From assembly GCA_037043015.1 (NCBI GenBank), contig CM073322.1, positions 30,871,864 through 30,935,863 on the forward strand: a stretch of DNA of 64,000 bases, in the 5' to 3' direction. This stretch comes from Bryum argenteum. Taxonomy: Eukaryota > Streptophyta > Bryopsida > Bryales > Bryaceae. Under the pieces are notes generated by a model. It worked only from the letters and a program-made list of their open reading frames with translations. It did not search any database and had not been told where the DNA came from. Of this stretch, positions 48,918 to 59,892 are shown piece by piece. How positions within the stretch are numbered: position 1 is the first letter of the stretch; each line of letters starts with the position of its first letter. Made by a program: the position numbers and the translations under genes.

Positions 48918-48921
48918 TTAA

Positions 48922-50164
48922 GGCATGAATGGAGTGTTGGCAACATAGAGAGGACTTTATCCCCAATGGCGGCTGACGGAGTAGTTAAGTCCTTGTTTTG
49001 TCTCTCAGTTTAGGGTTTTTTGTACTTGTTAGTTTGTAGCATGGACCTTGGTGTGGCTTTGCCGAACCTGGTGGAGGAAGCTTTTGTATTCTATCTTTGC
49101 AGTGAAGGGTTCTATGTATTTTGTGTAAAAAATAAAAAATAAAAAAAATTAAAAAATTAAAAAAAAAATAAAAAAAAAATTGCATGAATTATAATGCTAT
49201 AATAGTTTACTTCTAATGCAAAAAATTACTAGATATGTCATAGAATCATCTCTTTATGGATAGTATAATTATATTGTAGTTAGGATTTTTTTCACCAAAA
49301 CTGTATTTATCTCGTCCCGGTTGTGTGGTGTCACTCAACAATAAGGTGTGAACACCTTTTTTTGTTCAATCTAGGAATTCATTACACTTGGAGTGGTGTC
49401 ATGAGTGGCTTAATATTTTTTCAGTGACTAGCAAGCACAGAAAACAAAGTTTCTCTATTTTTACAATATTCATTACAATTACCAGTGCACCTTAAGAACT
49501 GACCACACTGCTTTTATTTTAACAAGTTGGGTGTCTCCAAGTTGCATAGAAGCCACCCTCACCCCCAAATGAAAGCGGCTTGGTTGGAGCATGGAGAGAG
49601 GCTCTAATTGATGCAAGCTTCTTGATGTTATAACCAACCACGTATGGTTGGACCGCAATGCTCCGTGCTTTTTAGATGCGCCCTGGTATGACTAAGAGGG
49701 GAAATTCAAAATCTAGGAGGCCCTGATCAATGCAATTGGTGCAACATGGTTTAGCACGTTGAGGCTGATTCAGAGGTGACCTAGAAACAAAGAGAACTAC
49801 CTCGTCAAGTTTGATAGGAAATGGTTATCCCCCTACAACGTTGGCAGAACGAGTTGATATGCAAATTCTAGGCTAGGTTCGATTGGCTCACTTGGTAGAT
49901 TGACAAGCTTCTGGTAAAGCGAGGGATTATAGCGGATGCCTGTAAAGGTGTGGGCTAGGGCCTAGGGAGCTAGGCTTGTTATATATGCGTCTGATTAGAT
50001 AGTGAAAAACGGGGATGCCAGTCCCCTCATTTAAAAATAGATCCGTCGGGTAATAACCTTGTTTCAGTTCATACTATATTGATATCAATTAATTAATACA
50101 TGAATTATTTCAAAAATAAATTTAAAAAAATAAATTGAATCTCTAAAATGATTCTCCCCTCACA
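48922..50164. other. intergenic DNA, nothing recognised
   Basis: Contains a low-complexity A/T tract (about 49127-49182). No gene or element border is seen. Confidence 0.45.
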
Positions 50165-50168
50165 TTAA

Positions 50169-51013
50169 CCCTTAAACGTCATATGCTTTCCTGATACCAC
50201 ACCCAAAATCTCTTTTAAACTCCATTTTTAGCATTATTCTACTTTTAATTTGCTTGAGCTCTATTCTAAGAAAGTATAGATCTCTTTAACCCCTAAATGG
50301 TTTGACTCATTTGTAGTAAAATGAACACATCCTCAAAAGCATTGTCATAGGTGGAGGTAAAAGTGTGTTATCCAAATCTCAACCGTACAATCTTGTCGTA
50401 GACATATTGAACATCATGTGGGTCAAATTTTGAGTCATGAGGCTTCATAGATTGCGAGATCATAATGTATTAATACTCAAAAATGATCACATAATTTCGT
50501 CATTTTCACTTTAAAGTGAAAATGCTACCATTAGACTTATTGCAATGAAAAAGTCACCAATTAGAATGTTGTTCACCTTCATCTCAGTAGCATCCTTGAA
50601 CAAAAAAAAACCATGAGAAAAATTTCTTTGTGCAAATTATGGCCCTGCAATGGTGAAAACTGCCCTAAATTTTACAAAGGAAAAAATGTCTAAAACTAGG
50701 CTGCTGTCACTGAAATGCATGCCATTAATTCATACTTCATTGTATGGGTCTGAGATTTTTATGACATGAACTAGACTTGATTTGGGACCCAACCCAAGTG
50801 ATTTCGTCCAAAACGGAGTCCGGATGAAGAAGTTATGGCTCTCCAAAGTTTCTGTCATCCAGAATGTCGATTTTCGACATTCGGCCCGCTTAAGGGTTAA
50901 GGTGCTCAGTTTGGAGTTCTAAAAATTCCATTTGGTATAATGGAGTGTAAGTTATGAGCTAGATTCTCTTAAAAAAAAACCCAACCCCTCAGGCTGGGTC
51001 TGACGTTTAAGGG
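50169..51013. mobile_element. TTAA-flanked element, family D, split by a family A insertion
   Basis: Ends CCCTTAAACGTCA and TGACGTTTAAGGG are perfect inverted copies, between TTAA at 50165-50168 and 51014-51017. A family A element (50290-50896) lies within it; without that, the element is about 234 bp. Its termini resemble those of family F. Confidence 0.85.
50290..50896. mobile_element. family A element (607 bp, internally deleted), nested in family D
   Basis: Ends CCCCTAAATGG and CCGCTTAAGGG lie between TTAA at 50286-50289 and 50897-50900. The body matches family A copy 1 but jumps from the region near TTTTACAAAGG to CTGTCACTGAAATGCATGCC, so about 360 bp of the middle is missing. Confidence 0.8.
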
Positions 51014-51017
51014 TTAA

Positions 51018-51432
51018 CATGCTTTCTGGAATTCCTTTGTTTGGGGAGCTCTCAATAGTTCACTTTCTGCTTCTTCTTCTTTCTTTCTTTTTAATTATTT
51101 TTAAAATCTATTTCAAAGCCTTCTACAGTACTTAAAATAATACGACTCGGTTGGAGCACAGGGAAGCGCTCTTAGAGCTAATGAAACTCCAACACTTTCC
51201 TGTAGAAAGGGGACGAGGTCAAGGCCGAAAGCTTAAAAATTGATTATTGGTCCCTAACATCCTATACTCGTGTACTATCTACGGAAAGCTAATGGAAAGC
51301 AGGGGGTACACAAGGCTGGATTATTTGACTTTATAACTCATTGATGCAATTACATTACTGCATTATTGGGCTAAAATGAAATAAAAATAATGAATATTGA
51401 CCTATGGGATGTAGCAATAGATTCATACCCAT
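51018..51432. other. spacer between TTAA elements
   Basis: No gene or element border is seen. Confidence 0.45.
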
Positions 51433-51436
51433 TTAA

Positions 51437-52506
51437 CCCCTAAAGTCGAAAGCCCCCAAAAGTCCTCAAAATCACCCTCATTTAATGCAAGATGGAAAAT
51501 TTCAACTTTTGACGTAATCTCAGGTATGAAATCGTAAGATCTTATACCCAACTTGTCCATGTATGTGTGTACCAGAATTTATGTTTCAAAGTCCTTACTA
51601 GTTGTGAGATCATAACATTCAAAGTTGATTTTTTTTTTTTTTAAATAAATATTTTTTCCTTCTTGATACAAAATGCGTTTGAAGTTTTTTGTGAGCCCAA
51701 AAAACCAAATTTCAAGAGTAAATTTGAACTGTGGCTCTTCAAAATCTTGTTCCTAAATGAGTTAGGAACATGTCTATGCAAATTTTACCCTCATGCAACC
51801 TATAAAACCTAAAGAAATGGTTGATTAATATTCACATGGCGGTATGCTGGAATTCAACTTCAAAGGCCCCTCTTTGATAATAAAAATGGCATGTGAAGAA
51901 TAATTGGATGAAAGATCAAAATGGTGAGATCATGTCCTAAAACCTTATTTCCAAGTACGAAAAACAAAACTTGAAAAAAAAGTAAAATCTGAAATTTTGA
52001 TGAATTTTTGAAGTTTCCGCGATCTTATTTATTTTAGGCAAATCTCGAGAATAAACGAGCATATTTTGTAGTTCCAATTGTTTTGGGCAATATTTTTTTC
52101 AAATTTTGACCCTGAATATCTCTTGAATTATGGGGGTAAGCGTTCGTAGCAGCTACCAAGAGGATGGAGGAGGGGTAATGAGCCACCTAATTTTTTTATT
52201 TATAGACATTAAATGCCAAGGAGTAGGCTTCCAAGGGTAACTTGGGGTCGCAGACCCCAAATTTGAATTCAAAATTATCAAAAACGGCCTTGGGAGGTCC
52301 CTACGGATTTTAGGGTGCCTCCTTGGTAGCTGTCATGAACCTTTGCCTGAATTATGTTGAAATTTGAAGCAAGAAATGACTTAAAAAAGGTATGGAAAAA
52401 CTCTACAACCTCCATAAGGTTTCACTATCATACGAGCAAAGTATAGTAAATAAGGGGCTGACCAGACCCCAAACAACCCGTGTTGGGCTCTTTTCGATAT
52501 AATGGG
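51437..52506. mobile_element. TTAA-flanked element, family E (1070 bp)
   Basis: The left end CCCCTAAAGTCGAAAGCCCCC and the right end GGGCTCTTTTCGATATAATGGG are imperfect inverted copies, between TTAA at 51433-51436 and 52507-52510. The body is AT-rich and non-coding. Confidence 0.7.
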
Positions 52507-52541
52507 TTAACTTCACTAGTCATTATTGGATTGCAATCATA

Positions 52542-52873
52542 TCTATGTATATATTAGAATTGGGTCCGCCCGACAATCCTTCGTACCCACCAACTCACTA
52601 GCCTACCAACCTACCAACATACAAACCTCCCAACCTACCTACTAACCTTTTCTTACGTTTTTTGGAATATGTATTAAAAAAAGAAGAAAAAAAAGAATAA
52701 GAATAAAGAGAGGGGGAAAAAAAAAGAAAAAAAGAAAAGAAGTGCATATATAAAAATAATAAGCATAACACTATTTGAGGAAATGGTAGACACGGGAAAT
52801 GGTAAACACAAGATACTTTTCTGAAAGTACCATATGAAGAGCTTCCCTGTGGAGACGACGGGTACCTTACTAG
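52542..52873 (+). mobile_element. 332-bp non-autonomous Helitron
   Basis: It begins TCTATGTATATATTAG and ends GGTACCTTACTAG, inserted between A (52541) and T (52874): the TC...CTAG termini and A/T target of Helitrons. It contains a CCTACCAACCTACCAAC tandem tract and a long A/G-rich stretch. A second copy is at 38552-38811. There is no Rep/helicase gene in the window. Confidence 0.72.
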
Positions 52874-53147
52874 TTAGAGGGTATAAGTGATTTGTGGTAT
52901 TATTTTCAGTTTTAATAATTCTTTCATCTTGTATAAAATCTTATACAATACAATTGTACTGCTTCACAAAAAACTTGATTCATTCCAAAATCATCGGATT
53001 CTCAATAATTTATGAGAATCTTTATACACCCTCATTTGTTATTAGAATATGTTAACTCTTTGTAGTTTTTTTTCTGAAAGTTTTCACAATTTAATCCTCA
53101 TCAATATCGAGATGATTAGCCACTATACATATGCTAAGCGGAGAAGG

Positions 53148-53233
53148 TCCTGTGGGCATATCATCAAGGGTAGGTCGAACGGACACTTTATTCACGCCAA
53201 CCCTTACGGGTCTGGTGTTCTTCTCTCTCTTCT
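53148..53233. mobile_element. 86-bp micro-retroposon with 14-bp target duplication
   Basis: Flanked by direct repeats CTAAGCGGAGAAGG at 53134-53147 and 53234-53247. The core GGTCGAACGGACACTTTATT is shared with the inserts at 17044 and about 1491. The right side is a pyrimidine run, TTCTCTCTCTTCT. Confidence 0.75.
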
Positions 53234-53617
53234 CTAAGCGGAGAAGGCAAAAACCCATATAAATTTTTTCAAGTTGGTGTACCACGACTCTTTTGGAGAG
53301 AAATAGTGCACATTAAATTAAAATTCCTTGACTTTGCATGAATTTCATTTACTTCCGAGAAAATGCCCTATGCATTTGTGAAAAGGTGGTTCAAGTAAAG
53401 CCACAATGGCACAATATGGCTTTAAAGTGCCACTATGGCTTTCTCACACCACCCTTCCACTACACTAAAATTTTAATTTAGTGTTGTCTACACTAATTGA
53501 CATAAAACCACTATAACACTGATACTAGCCATGTCCATAAATTTGCCCATCTTTTAAAACTGTAGGTAGTTCTGTTCTTGGTAATTTTTTGCTTTAGAAG
53601 TAAAAAGTTATAACCCT

Positions 53618-53712
53618 AATCATATAGTGTAGCTATGATATAGTGTAGCTATCAAATAGTGCAGCTATTATATAGTATAGCTATAGTATAGTGTGGCTAT
53701 CATATAGTGTAG
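53618..53712 (+). repeat. minisatellite, ~19-20-bp unit, about five copies
   Basis: Variants of ATATAGTGTAGCTAT follow each other head to tail. Each unit differs slightly, so it is not very recent. Confidence 0.8.
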
Positions 53713-55026
53713 GGACTATACATGGAGGCTCGCCTACAGAGGTGTACAGTACCTACCTTTAGACCATGTCCTCCTCCTACACACGATTTCCTCGATTTGT
53801 GTCTGCCATGATCAGTGGAAGTAAACCCCAGCGACAATTGCTTGAAAGCAAGACAGGGTAAAAAGTTCAACATCATTGACCCGAAGACGGGGAAAAGACT
53901 ATACTGATGAAGACTCGTGTACACAATACAGACACTTCTGCCATTTATACACACAAATGACAAGCTCACGAGCTTCGTGACCGACAGAGCTGCTTCCGAC
54001 TGATGCCGAAATCAACACTTTTCCATAGAAATAGGGTAATCATCCCTCCGACCGATGGCTGACCCCGTCAGTCCTCCAGTTGATGAAGACGACGACGGCG
54101 CACCAGGATTGTTGAAAATATGATACAAGCTGAATGGTTAACCTGAAAATGGTAATGAAAAGAACAGCACCTGTCCTGCAAGTGTGCCGTGTGAGTAACT
54201 TTTTGAGTGAGAAAATGGTGGTTTATTGGGGAAAGTGGAAATGTTTACTCATTCTGTTGTGATCAATTATTGGGTCTTAAAAGGGGCCTTGAGAGAGTTT
54301 ATAGAAGCACCTTATTTGTGTGATGGACTTTTCCGTGTTATGTAAATAGAACACAGCTCATTAGATACTTGTTAAGAATTTTCCACAAGGGAGAGGTTGA
54401 TCGTACTTTCGGATCAAGGCTCCTGTTGTGTAGCAGTGAGCCAGGGCGAGGAACTGTGGCTCCTTCCTTGGGCAGGCTGCCTGCTCAGGTGCAACCTCGA
54501 ATGAAGTAACCAGGCAAAAGCCCCGAGCAAGGTGCTGCCTTGCCGCGCTCTGACGGCCACACGTGGCCCGGACTCTTTCATGTTTCAGGTTCGCTCGATT
54601 GTCCGAGCTCAACCAGGACAGGACAATTCGGAGCTCGAGGTTGCAAGCAGGGAAGGAACTCCGGCGTTTTGCGGTGCGGGTACTAGTTAGCTGGGTTTTG
54701 AACGCCGACGAAGCTTAGCAAGCTCTGACAATCGTCGATCTTCTATTGAATTTTCCTGTCGACAATCGCGTTGTAGCACTGTAATTGGAGTTGGTGGGAT
54801 CAATGAGTTGATGAGCTCGGACATGGATTGAGAGATTTACGGAGAATCGCAATTTTCTCCCTGGGGGATGCGGGCTGTACTGCTAGACTTTCTTTCTCAT
54901 GATATGCGAACTGTGTTAGCGATGGAATTTTTGGGTTTGCAATCTGTGAGAGAATTTTGTGAGAGAGTTATTGAAATAGACGAGCGGGGAATTGTTTGAT
55001 TAGCTTGGTTGGACATTCCCAAAACT
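53713..55026 (+). promoter_or_regulatory. upstream region of the rightward GT92 gene
   Basis: Holds the presumed promoter and leader of the gene at 55027. Composition becomes GC-richer from about 54.4 kb. No convincing TATA box and no other gene are seen; the frame at 54361-54612 (minus) has no family resemblance. Confidence 0.4.
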
Positions 55027-56910
55027 ATGAAGGATTTCAAGGATGGTGTGAAACAGGGGAGGGAGGCAGGGAGAGTGAGGCAGCAGGAGAAGCAGCTGTG
55101 TATGAGGGAGCTGGGTTGCCAAGCAGCCGTGAAGTTCCGCATGACGACGTGCTCCGACATGCGGATCAACATGGTGTACATCCTCGTGCTAGCTTGTGTC
55201 GTCTTCGTAATCCTGGCGCAGCTGCTCTCGCGCAATTTCTACAGTACTCGGCTCCTGTGCACTTCGAACCAGGTTCCCGAAGTGGTCAAAATGACCCGTT
55301 CGGAGCCCACTTACGTTGAGAATCTGAAAACACTCCCCCCTGACACGTCGAGAGGAGAGCGCCGTGTCTTTAAGGCGCACGGGATCGCCACGCACTTGTT
55401 CATCGAAATGGGCGCGTATCGAGGGAGCGCCCTAGAATTTAGCATCGTGGGTCTCGTGGCGAAGCCAATTCAAACTTTTCATGAGCCACCGTACGAGTGC
55501 GAGTGGCGTGGAAAGGGGGAGGTCCGCAAGGGAAAAGCGCACAAGATGCTTCCGGATTGGAACTATGGGAAGCTTTATACTGTCGTGGTGATCACGTGCA
55601 CGTTTCGGGAGAGTGTCGGGGTGAAGGGCGAGGGTGGGACGTTGTTGCTGAAAGTTGGCTATGGAGACCCGTACAGGATTCCTGAGGAATTCCTTGTGCT
55701 GGTGGAGCAGCCGGGGGAGTACAATGCGACGAAGTTCAATCCTCCTTACCCTTACGACTATGTGTACTGCGGATCGTCGATATACGGCGACGTGAGCCCG
55801 CAGCGGGTGCGCGAGTGGCTGGCGTACCACGCCTACCTCTTCGGTGAGCGCTCGCACTTCATATTCCACGACGCGGGCGGAATCCACCCCGATGTGTGGA
55901 CGGTTCTGGACCCGTGGGTGAAGGCCGGAAGAGTGTCGGTCCAGAACGTCAGGCAGCAGGAGATTTACGATGGGTATTACCACAATCAGTTTCTGGTGGT
56001 GAATGACTGCTTGTTTCGATCAAGGTTCATGGCCAACTGGACCTTCTTCTTCGATGTTGATGAGTATATGTACGTTGCGCCCACGACCACCCTGGATAAA
56101 GTCCTGAATGCCGATCCGAACGTCACCCAAATTACCATCGAGCAGGTCCCCATCTCCGAGAACATCTGTGTCGCCGACAACACCACTATCGACGGCCATG
56201 CACGGTATGCTTAACCAGTCCATGGGGTTCATTACCGTATTGGGTTCCGCACTTTCAAATGTCTGGGTAGAGTCATCAGTGTAATATCACGGTTGACTAT
56301 TCACACGCTTCTCCTCCCAGTCATGAGTACCTACAAGAACGAAATTGTCTGCCATACTAACGAAGGTGGAAGCAACCAGTTTCATCCCTCATCGAAAAAG
56401 AAACTATGACGTTGCCTAGAAATTAGTGTAATCGCAATTTCCATGTGATAGTTTGCAGTGCCAACTCAGGCTCCAGCACGGATGACTCATTGCTAATCTC
56501 GGACACATGTAATGGGTGATGCTAAAGTGTTAAAAGTGTGGTGGTGGTGCAGGAAATGGGCATTTGAGAAGCTAGTGTACAGGAAGACCTCGAGGAGAGG
56601 GGTGCGATCCGACCGGAAGTACGTGGTGCAAGCGCGGCACGCAGCGGCGACGGGGGTGCACATGTCGATGAACATGCGGACGGGGAAGAATCTGTACCCC
56701 AAAGGTACTCAGCTCAGGTACTACCACTACCACGGCACCATCAACCAGCGGCAGGAGCTTTGCAGTGAGTTTATCCGACCTGAAAACAAAACCGGAGTGC
56801 AACGAGTCCGGAGCCAGAACCACCGACTCGACGATACCTTGGTCCCCATTGCGGACCTCGTGAAAGCCTACGAGCTTCGAACTGTCGGAGCACTGCCTTT
56901 CATCTTGTAG
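55027..56910 (+). CDS. GT92 glycosyltransferase, beta-1,4-galactan synthase-like, 2 exons
   Basis: Exons 55027-56204 and 56553-56910 join to 511 residues. A type II anchor (MVYILVLACVVFVILAQLL) predicts a Golgi membrane protein. The GT92 domain shows PPYECEW, YDYVYCGSSIYGDVSPQRVR, EWLAYHAYLFGERSHFIFHD, DGYYHNQFLVVNDC and FFFDVDEYMY. The last exon contains KWAFEKLVYRK and YYHYHGTINQRQELC. As in plant GALS enzymes, UDP-galactose-dependent extension of pectic beta-1,4-galactan is expected. It is a clear paralogue of the gene at 35458-37549: the last intron has the same position and phase and both last exons are 358 bp. Unlike that gene, it has no intron between the stem and the catalytic domain. 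The start is the first ATG in frame. Confidence 0.9.
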
Positions 56911-57968
56911 CTTTACACCTCCGAATCATGTGGCCAGCCCATTCATCAGAAGGACCCTGCTCCACTCACATCAATTGCTGAAGCTCAAGAGAGGACCTCG
57001 ACATATCCGAGCTCCGCAGTTACAGGGTAATGGGATTGTTCCGACTAGAGGATACCGACGAAGGATTCTCTGGATTTCGCGAAGCTCAAAAGATTCTTGA
57101 ATACTTCGATCGGTGATGAAGCTCTAGTTGATTTGTGGCACCTCCGGCCGTCTGTCGGTGGGTGTTTTTGTTATGATTTTGCACGTTTGTAATTCTGAAT
57201 CTGGTACTTTTAGGTCACAATGGTTTAGTTTAGGTGCGAGAATTTGAGCATTCTGATCCTCAAACTTGCATGTTCATGGTACCCGAGGTTAACTAGGAAT
57301 GTCATCAAGACAAATCATTGGTGCTTTTACGTTCAAGTAAGTTGCAATTGGATATGTTTGTGGCTGATTGGTGATCGTATGATTCATTTTGTTTCAAGAA
57401 ATCCAAGGGTCTATCCGTGTCAGTGGAACTGGATACCATGTCATTGTAGTTGGAACATTGTGGTTGTATATTGGGAAGAAAGAAAAAAAAAAAAAAAAAA
57501 AAAAAAACATAACCTATTTTTTCCTACGTGGACGGAGGAGCGCATGGCAGGTAGTAGGTAGTTTTTTTAGGGTTTTTTATGCATCAAGTAGGGAGGTGCG
57601 TTTGCACGGGTTGAACCAAAGACCTCATGGTTGACTCTTGGGTAGTACACTAAATCCCTCCTCTCCCACCATCCTTTGCTAAAAGGCCTAAGGAGTTTGA
57701 AGAGAAACTTAGATGTGCTGTAAATTGTGTATTCCCTAACTCTTGTGAAGCTTTAATCAAAAAACAATGTGAAGAACTTAATGCTTAAATTAGATCGGTA
57801 CGGTTGAGTTTCTATTCAAAATAATAACTATCCAATATGTGATGAATTAAAGATACTAAACCTTTGAAAATCAATAGAAATCACACTTTCTATTACTAGT
57901 ATTTGATAATTGATATGATTGGCTAAAACTTTATAACGGATAAAGAGGCCACAAATAACCTACCCAAA
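56911..57968. other. 3' flank of the GT92 gene
   Basis: Probable 3' UTR, then AT-rich spacer with a 25-bp A tract at about 57483-57507. No gene is seen. Confidence 0.45.
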
Positions 57969-57972
57969 ATAC

Positions 57973-58403
57973 CGTTGTAGGAAGGCAGGGTCGGCACTTT
58001 TGTGCCGAATAATTAATTAAAGTTCAAAAAGTAGGGGTCGGCAAACTCAAAAACAATTATTCAAAAATTGGCTATTTATAGCCATCATTAATTTTTTCCG
58101 GCGGCTGTCTAACTGTTTTGTTTGATTTTCGTTCATACTATTCATTGAATGCTCGATTTTCATCCACTTTCACTGTTTTCGCTGATTTTCATCCATTTTC
58201 ATCCATTTTCAACCATTTTCCTGTTCAAGGGCTTCTTCTACAGCTGTAATTTTGAAGATTCCGACTTGTAGACTTTTTTTTCTTCTTTTTGGCTTTTCAT
58301 TGAATTAATTTTTGTTGAATTCGACAAATTACTCCATTAATTTATTTTATTTTTTGACAATGTTTTTGGGAATTATTTTTGCCGACCCTGCCTTCCTACT
58401 ACG
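57973..58403. mobile_element. 431-bp MITE with ~24-bp terminal inverted repeats
   Basis: The left end CGTTGTAGGAAGGCAGGGTC and the right end GACCCTGCCTTCCTACTACG are inverted copies with one mismatch. ATAC flanks both ends (57969-57972, 58404-58407) as a likely 4-bp target duplication. An inner hairpin TCGGCAC-TTT-TGTGCCGA follows the left end. The centre is a degenerate TTTTCATCCA-type repeat. I cannot assign a superfamily. Confidence 0.7.
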
Positions 58404-58470
58404 ATACTATTAGTTTCTCAAAGTAGCAAGTTTTACAACACTACAAAAACCTTGCCCTGTTTGTGTTTAA

Positions 58471-59440
58471 CCCCTAAACGCGCCGAATGTCGAAAAACGA
58501 CATTTTGGATGGAAGGCAGCAACTTTGAATAGCCATATCTTCTTCATCCGAGGTCCGTTTTGGATGAAATCACTTGGGTTAGGTTCCAAATCAAGTCTAG
58601 TTTGCGTTGTAAAATTTGCAAGCCCATACAATAAAGTATGAATTAATGGAATGCACTTTAGTGAAGACAGCGCTTGCTTTTGGGTTTTCAAGCATGGGGC
58701 ATGTATTACCATTGCAAGCCAATTATGTGAAATTAAAAATAGTTTTCATGATTTTTTTTTCATGGTCATGATCTTAAGGTGATTCTTAACAACTTTGTAG
58801 TGTGAAGTTTTTTGATCCAAATGATTTTGCTATTGGATTTGCAATGATGTTTTGTCAACGAGAAAAAGTGAGAAAATGGATGATATTTGAGGAGCTATAT
58901 CTCCTTCATCCACCGTTGGATTTCAACTTAATTTTTGGGATGGCCTCCAATTAGAGTCTAGTCTAAGTGGTAGAAACCTTAACAAGATCGAAGGTGTTTT
59001 GAAGATAAGGCATGAAATTGAATGCAAAGGGTCTAGGTTTGGACTATTTTTCCTTTGTAAAATTTTTGGCGCTTTTACCATTGCATGGCTTTTATTTGAG
59101 CCAAGAAATTTTTTTGATGAATTTTTGTTGGGTAAAGGACTTATTAAGATGAAGGTGAACATCTCTCTAGTTGGTAATTTTTTCATTGCAATAGGTATAT
59201 TGGTAGCATTTCCACCTCAAAGTGAAAATGATGAAATTTTGCAGTTTGTTTTTAGTATTAATATGTTATGATCTTCCGATCTATAAGGCCTCATGACTCA
59301 AGTTTTGGTCCACATGATCTTGGATAAGTCTATTACAAGTTTGTACGGTTGAGATCTTAATAGCTTCTCTTGATTTTCATCTATGAGGATTTCTATGGAA
59401 ATGTGCTTTTCTGCTAAAAATAGGCTGGCGCGTTTAGGGG
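58471..59440. mobile_element. TTAA-flanked piggyBac-like element, family A copy (970 bp, well preserved)
   Basis: Ends CCCCTAAACGCGCC and GGCGCGTTTAGGGG are perfect inverted copies, between TTAA at 58467-58470 and 59441-59444. The inner palindrome TGTCGAAAAACGACA is at 58489-58503. It has the same orientation as copy 2, and its body is very close to copy 1 (inverted). Confidence 0.88.
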
Positions 59441-59444
59441 TTAA

Positions 59445-59892
59445 ATGCTTGGTGTGAACAATCAATGATTCTAGACGAGGTTTTGTAAATTGGACGTGGT
59501 TCTCAACTTACCAAACTTCTAGAAAATCGTAGGGGTTTTTTTATTTTTAAAATGTCTTTTTTTAGTGTCTACAACTCCTCAAAATTCGGGATCGACCATG
59601 ACCAACATGGTTGAATGGGCTCATAGGGTAGGGGTTAAAGGGGTTAAGGTCATTTCGGACCAATTAGCTGATCAATTTTAAGAACTTGTTCCATGGTCTT
59701 TCAATTGCCCCACTTGAAAGACTATACTTGTTGGATGATATCCCAAACGGATGAAAAAATGGACATCCGATGAAAAAAAGCAGAGGAGGGAGAGCCATGA
59801 GTCCAATGAGCTCGCCACTGCACGCGATTCACAGCCATTCTTTTGATTGATTGTGTTTTTTTCCAGCTTTTGCAAATTTTCCAGCGGTGGCG
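59445..59892 (+). promoter_or_regulatory. upstream region of the hydrolase gene
   Basis: Short spacer between a TTAA element and the hydrolase start; presumed promoter and leader. A decayed element end (AGGGGTTAAAGGGGTTAAGG, 59632-59651) lies within it. Confidence 0.4.

Noticed and set aside
55432-55983. 183-codon minus-strand frame opposite the rightward GT92 gene
   Set aside because: Antisense shadow of the GT92 domain.
57973-58403. Assignment of this MITE to the TTAA group
   Set aside because: It has different ends (CGTTGTAGG) and an ATAC flank, so it is unrelated to the neighbouring TTAA element.
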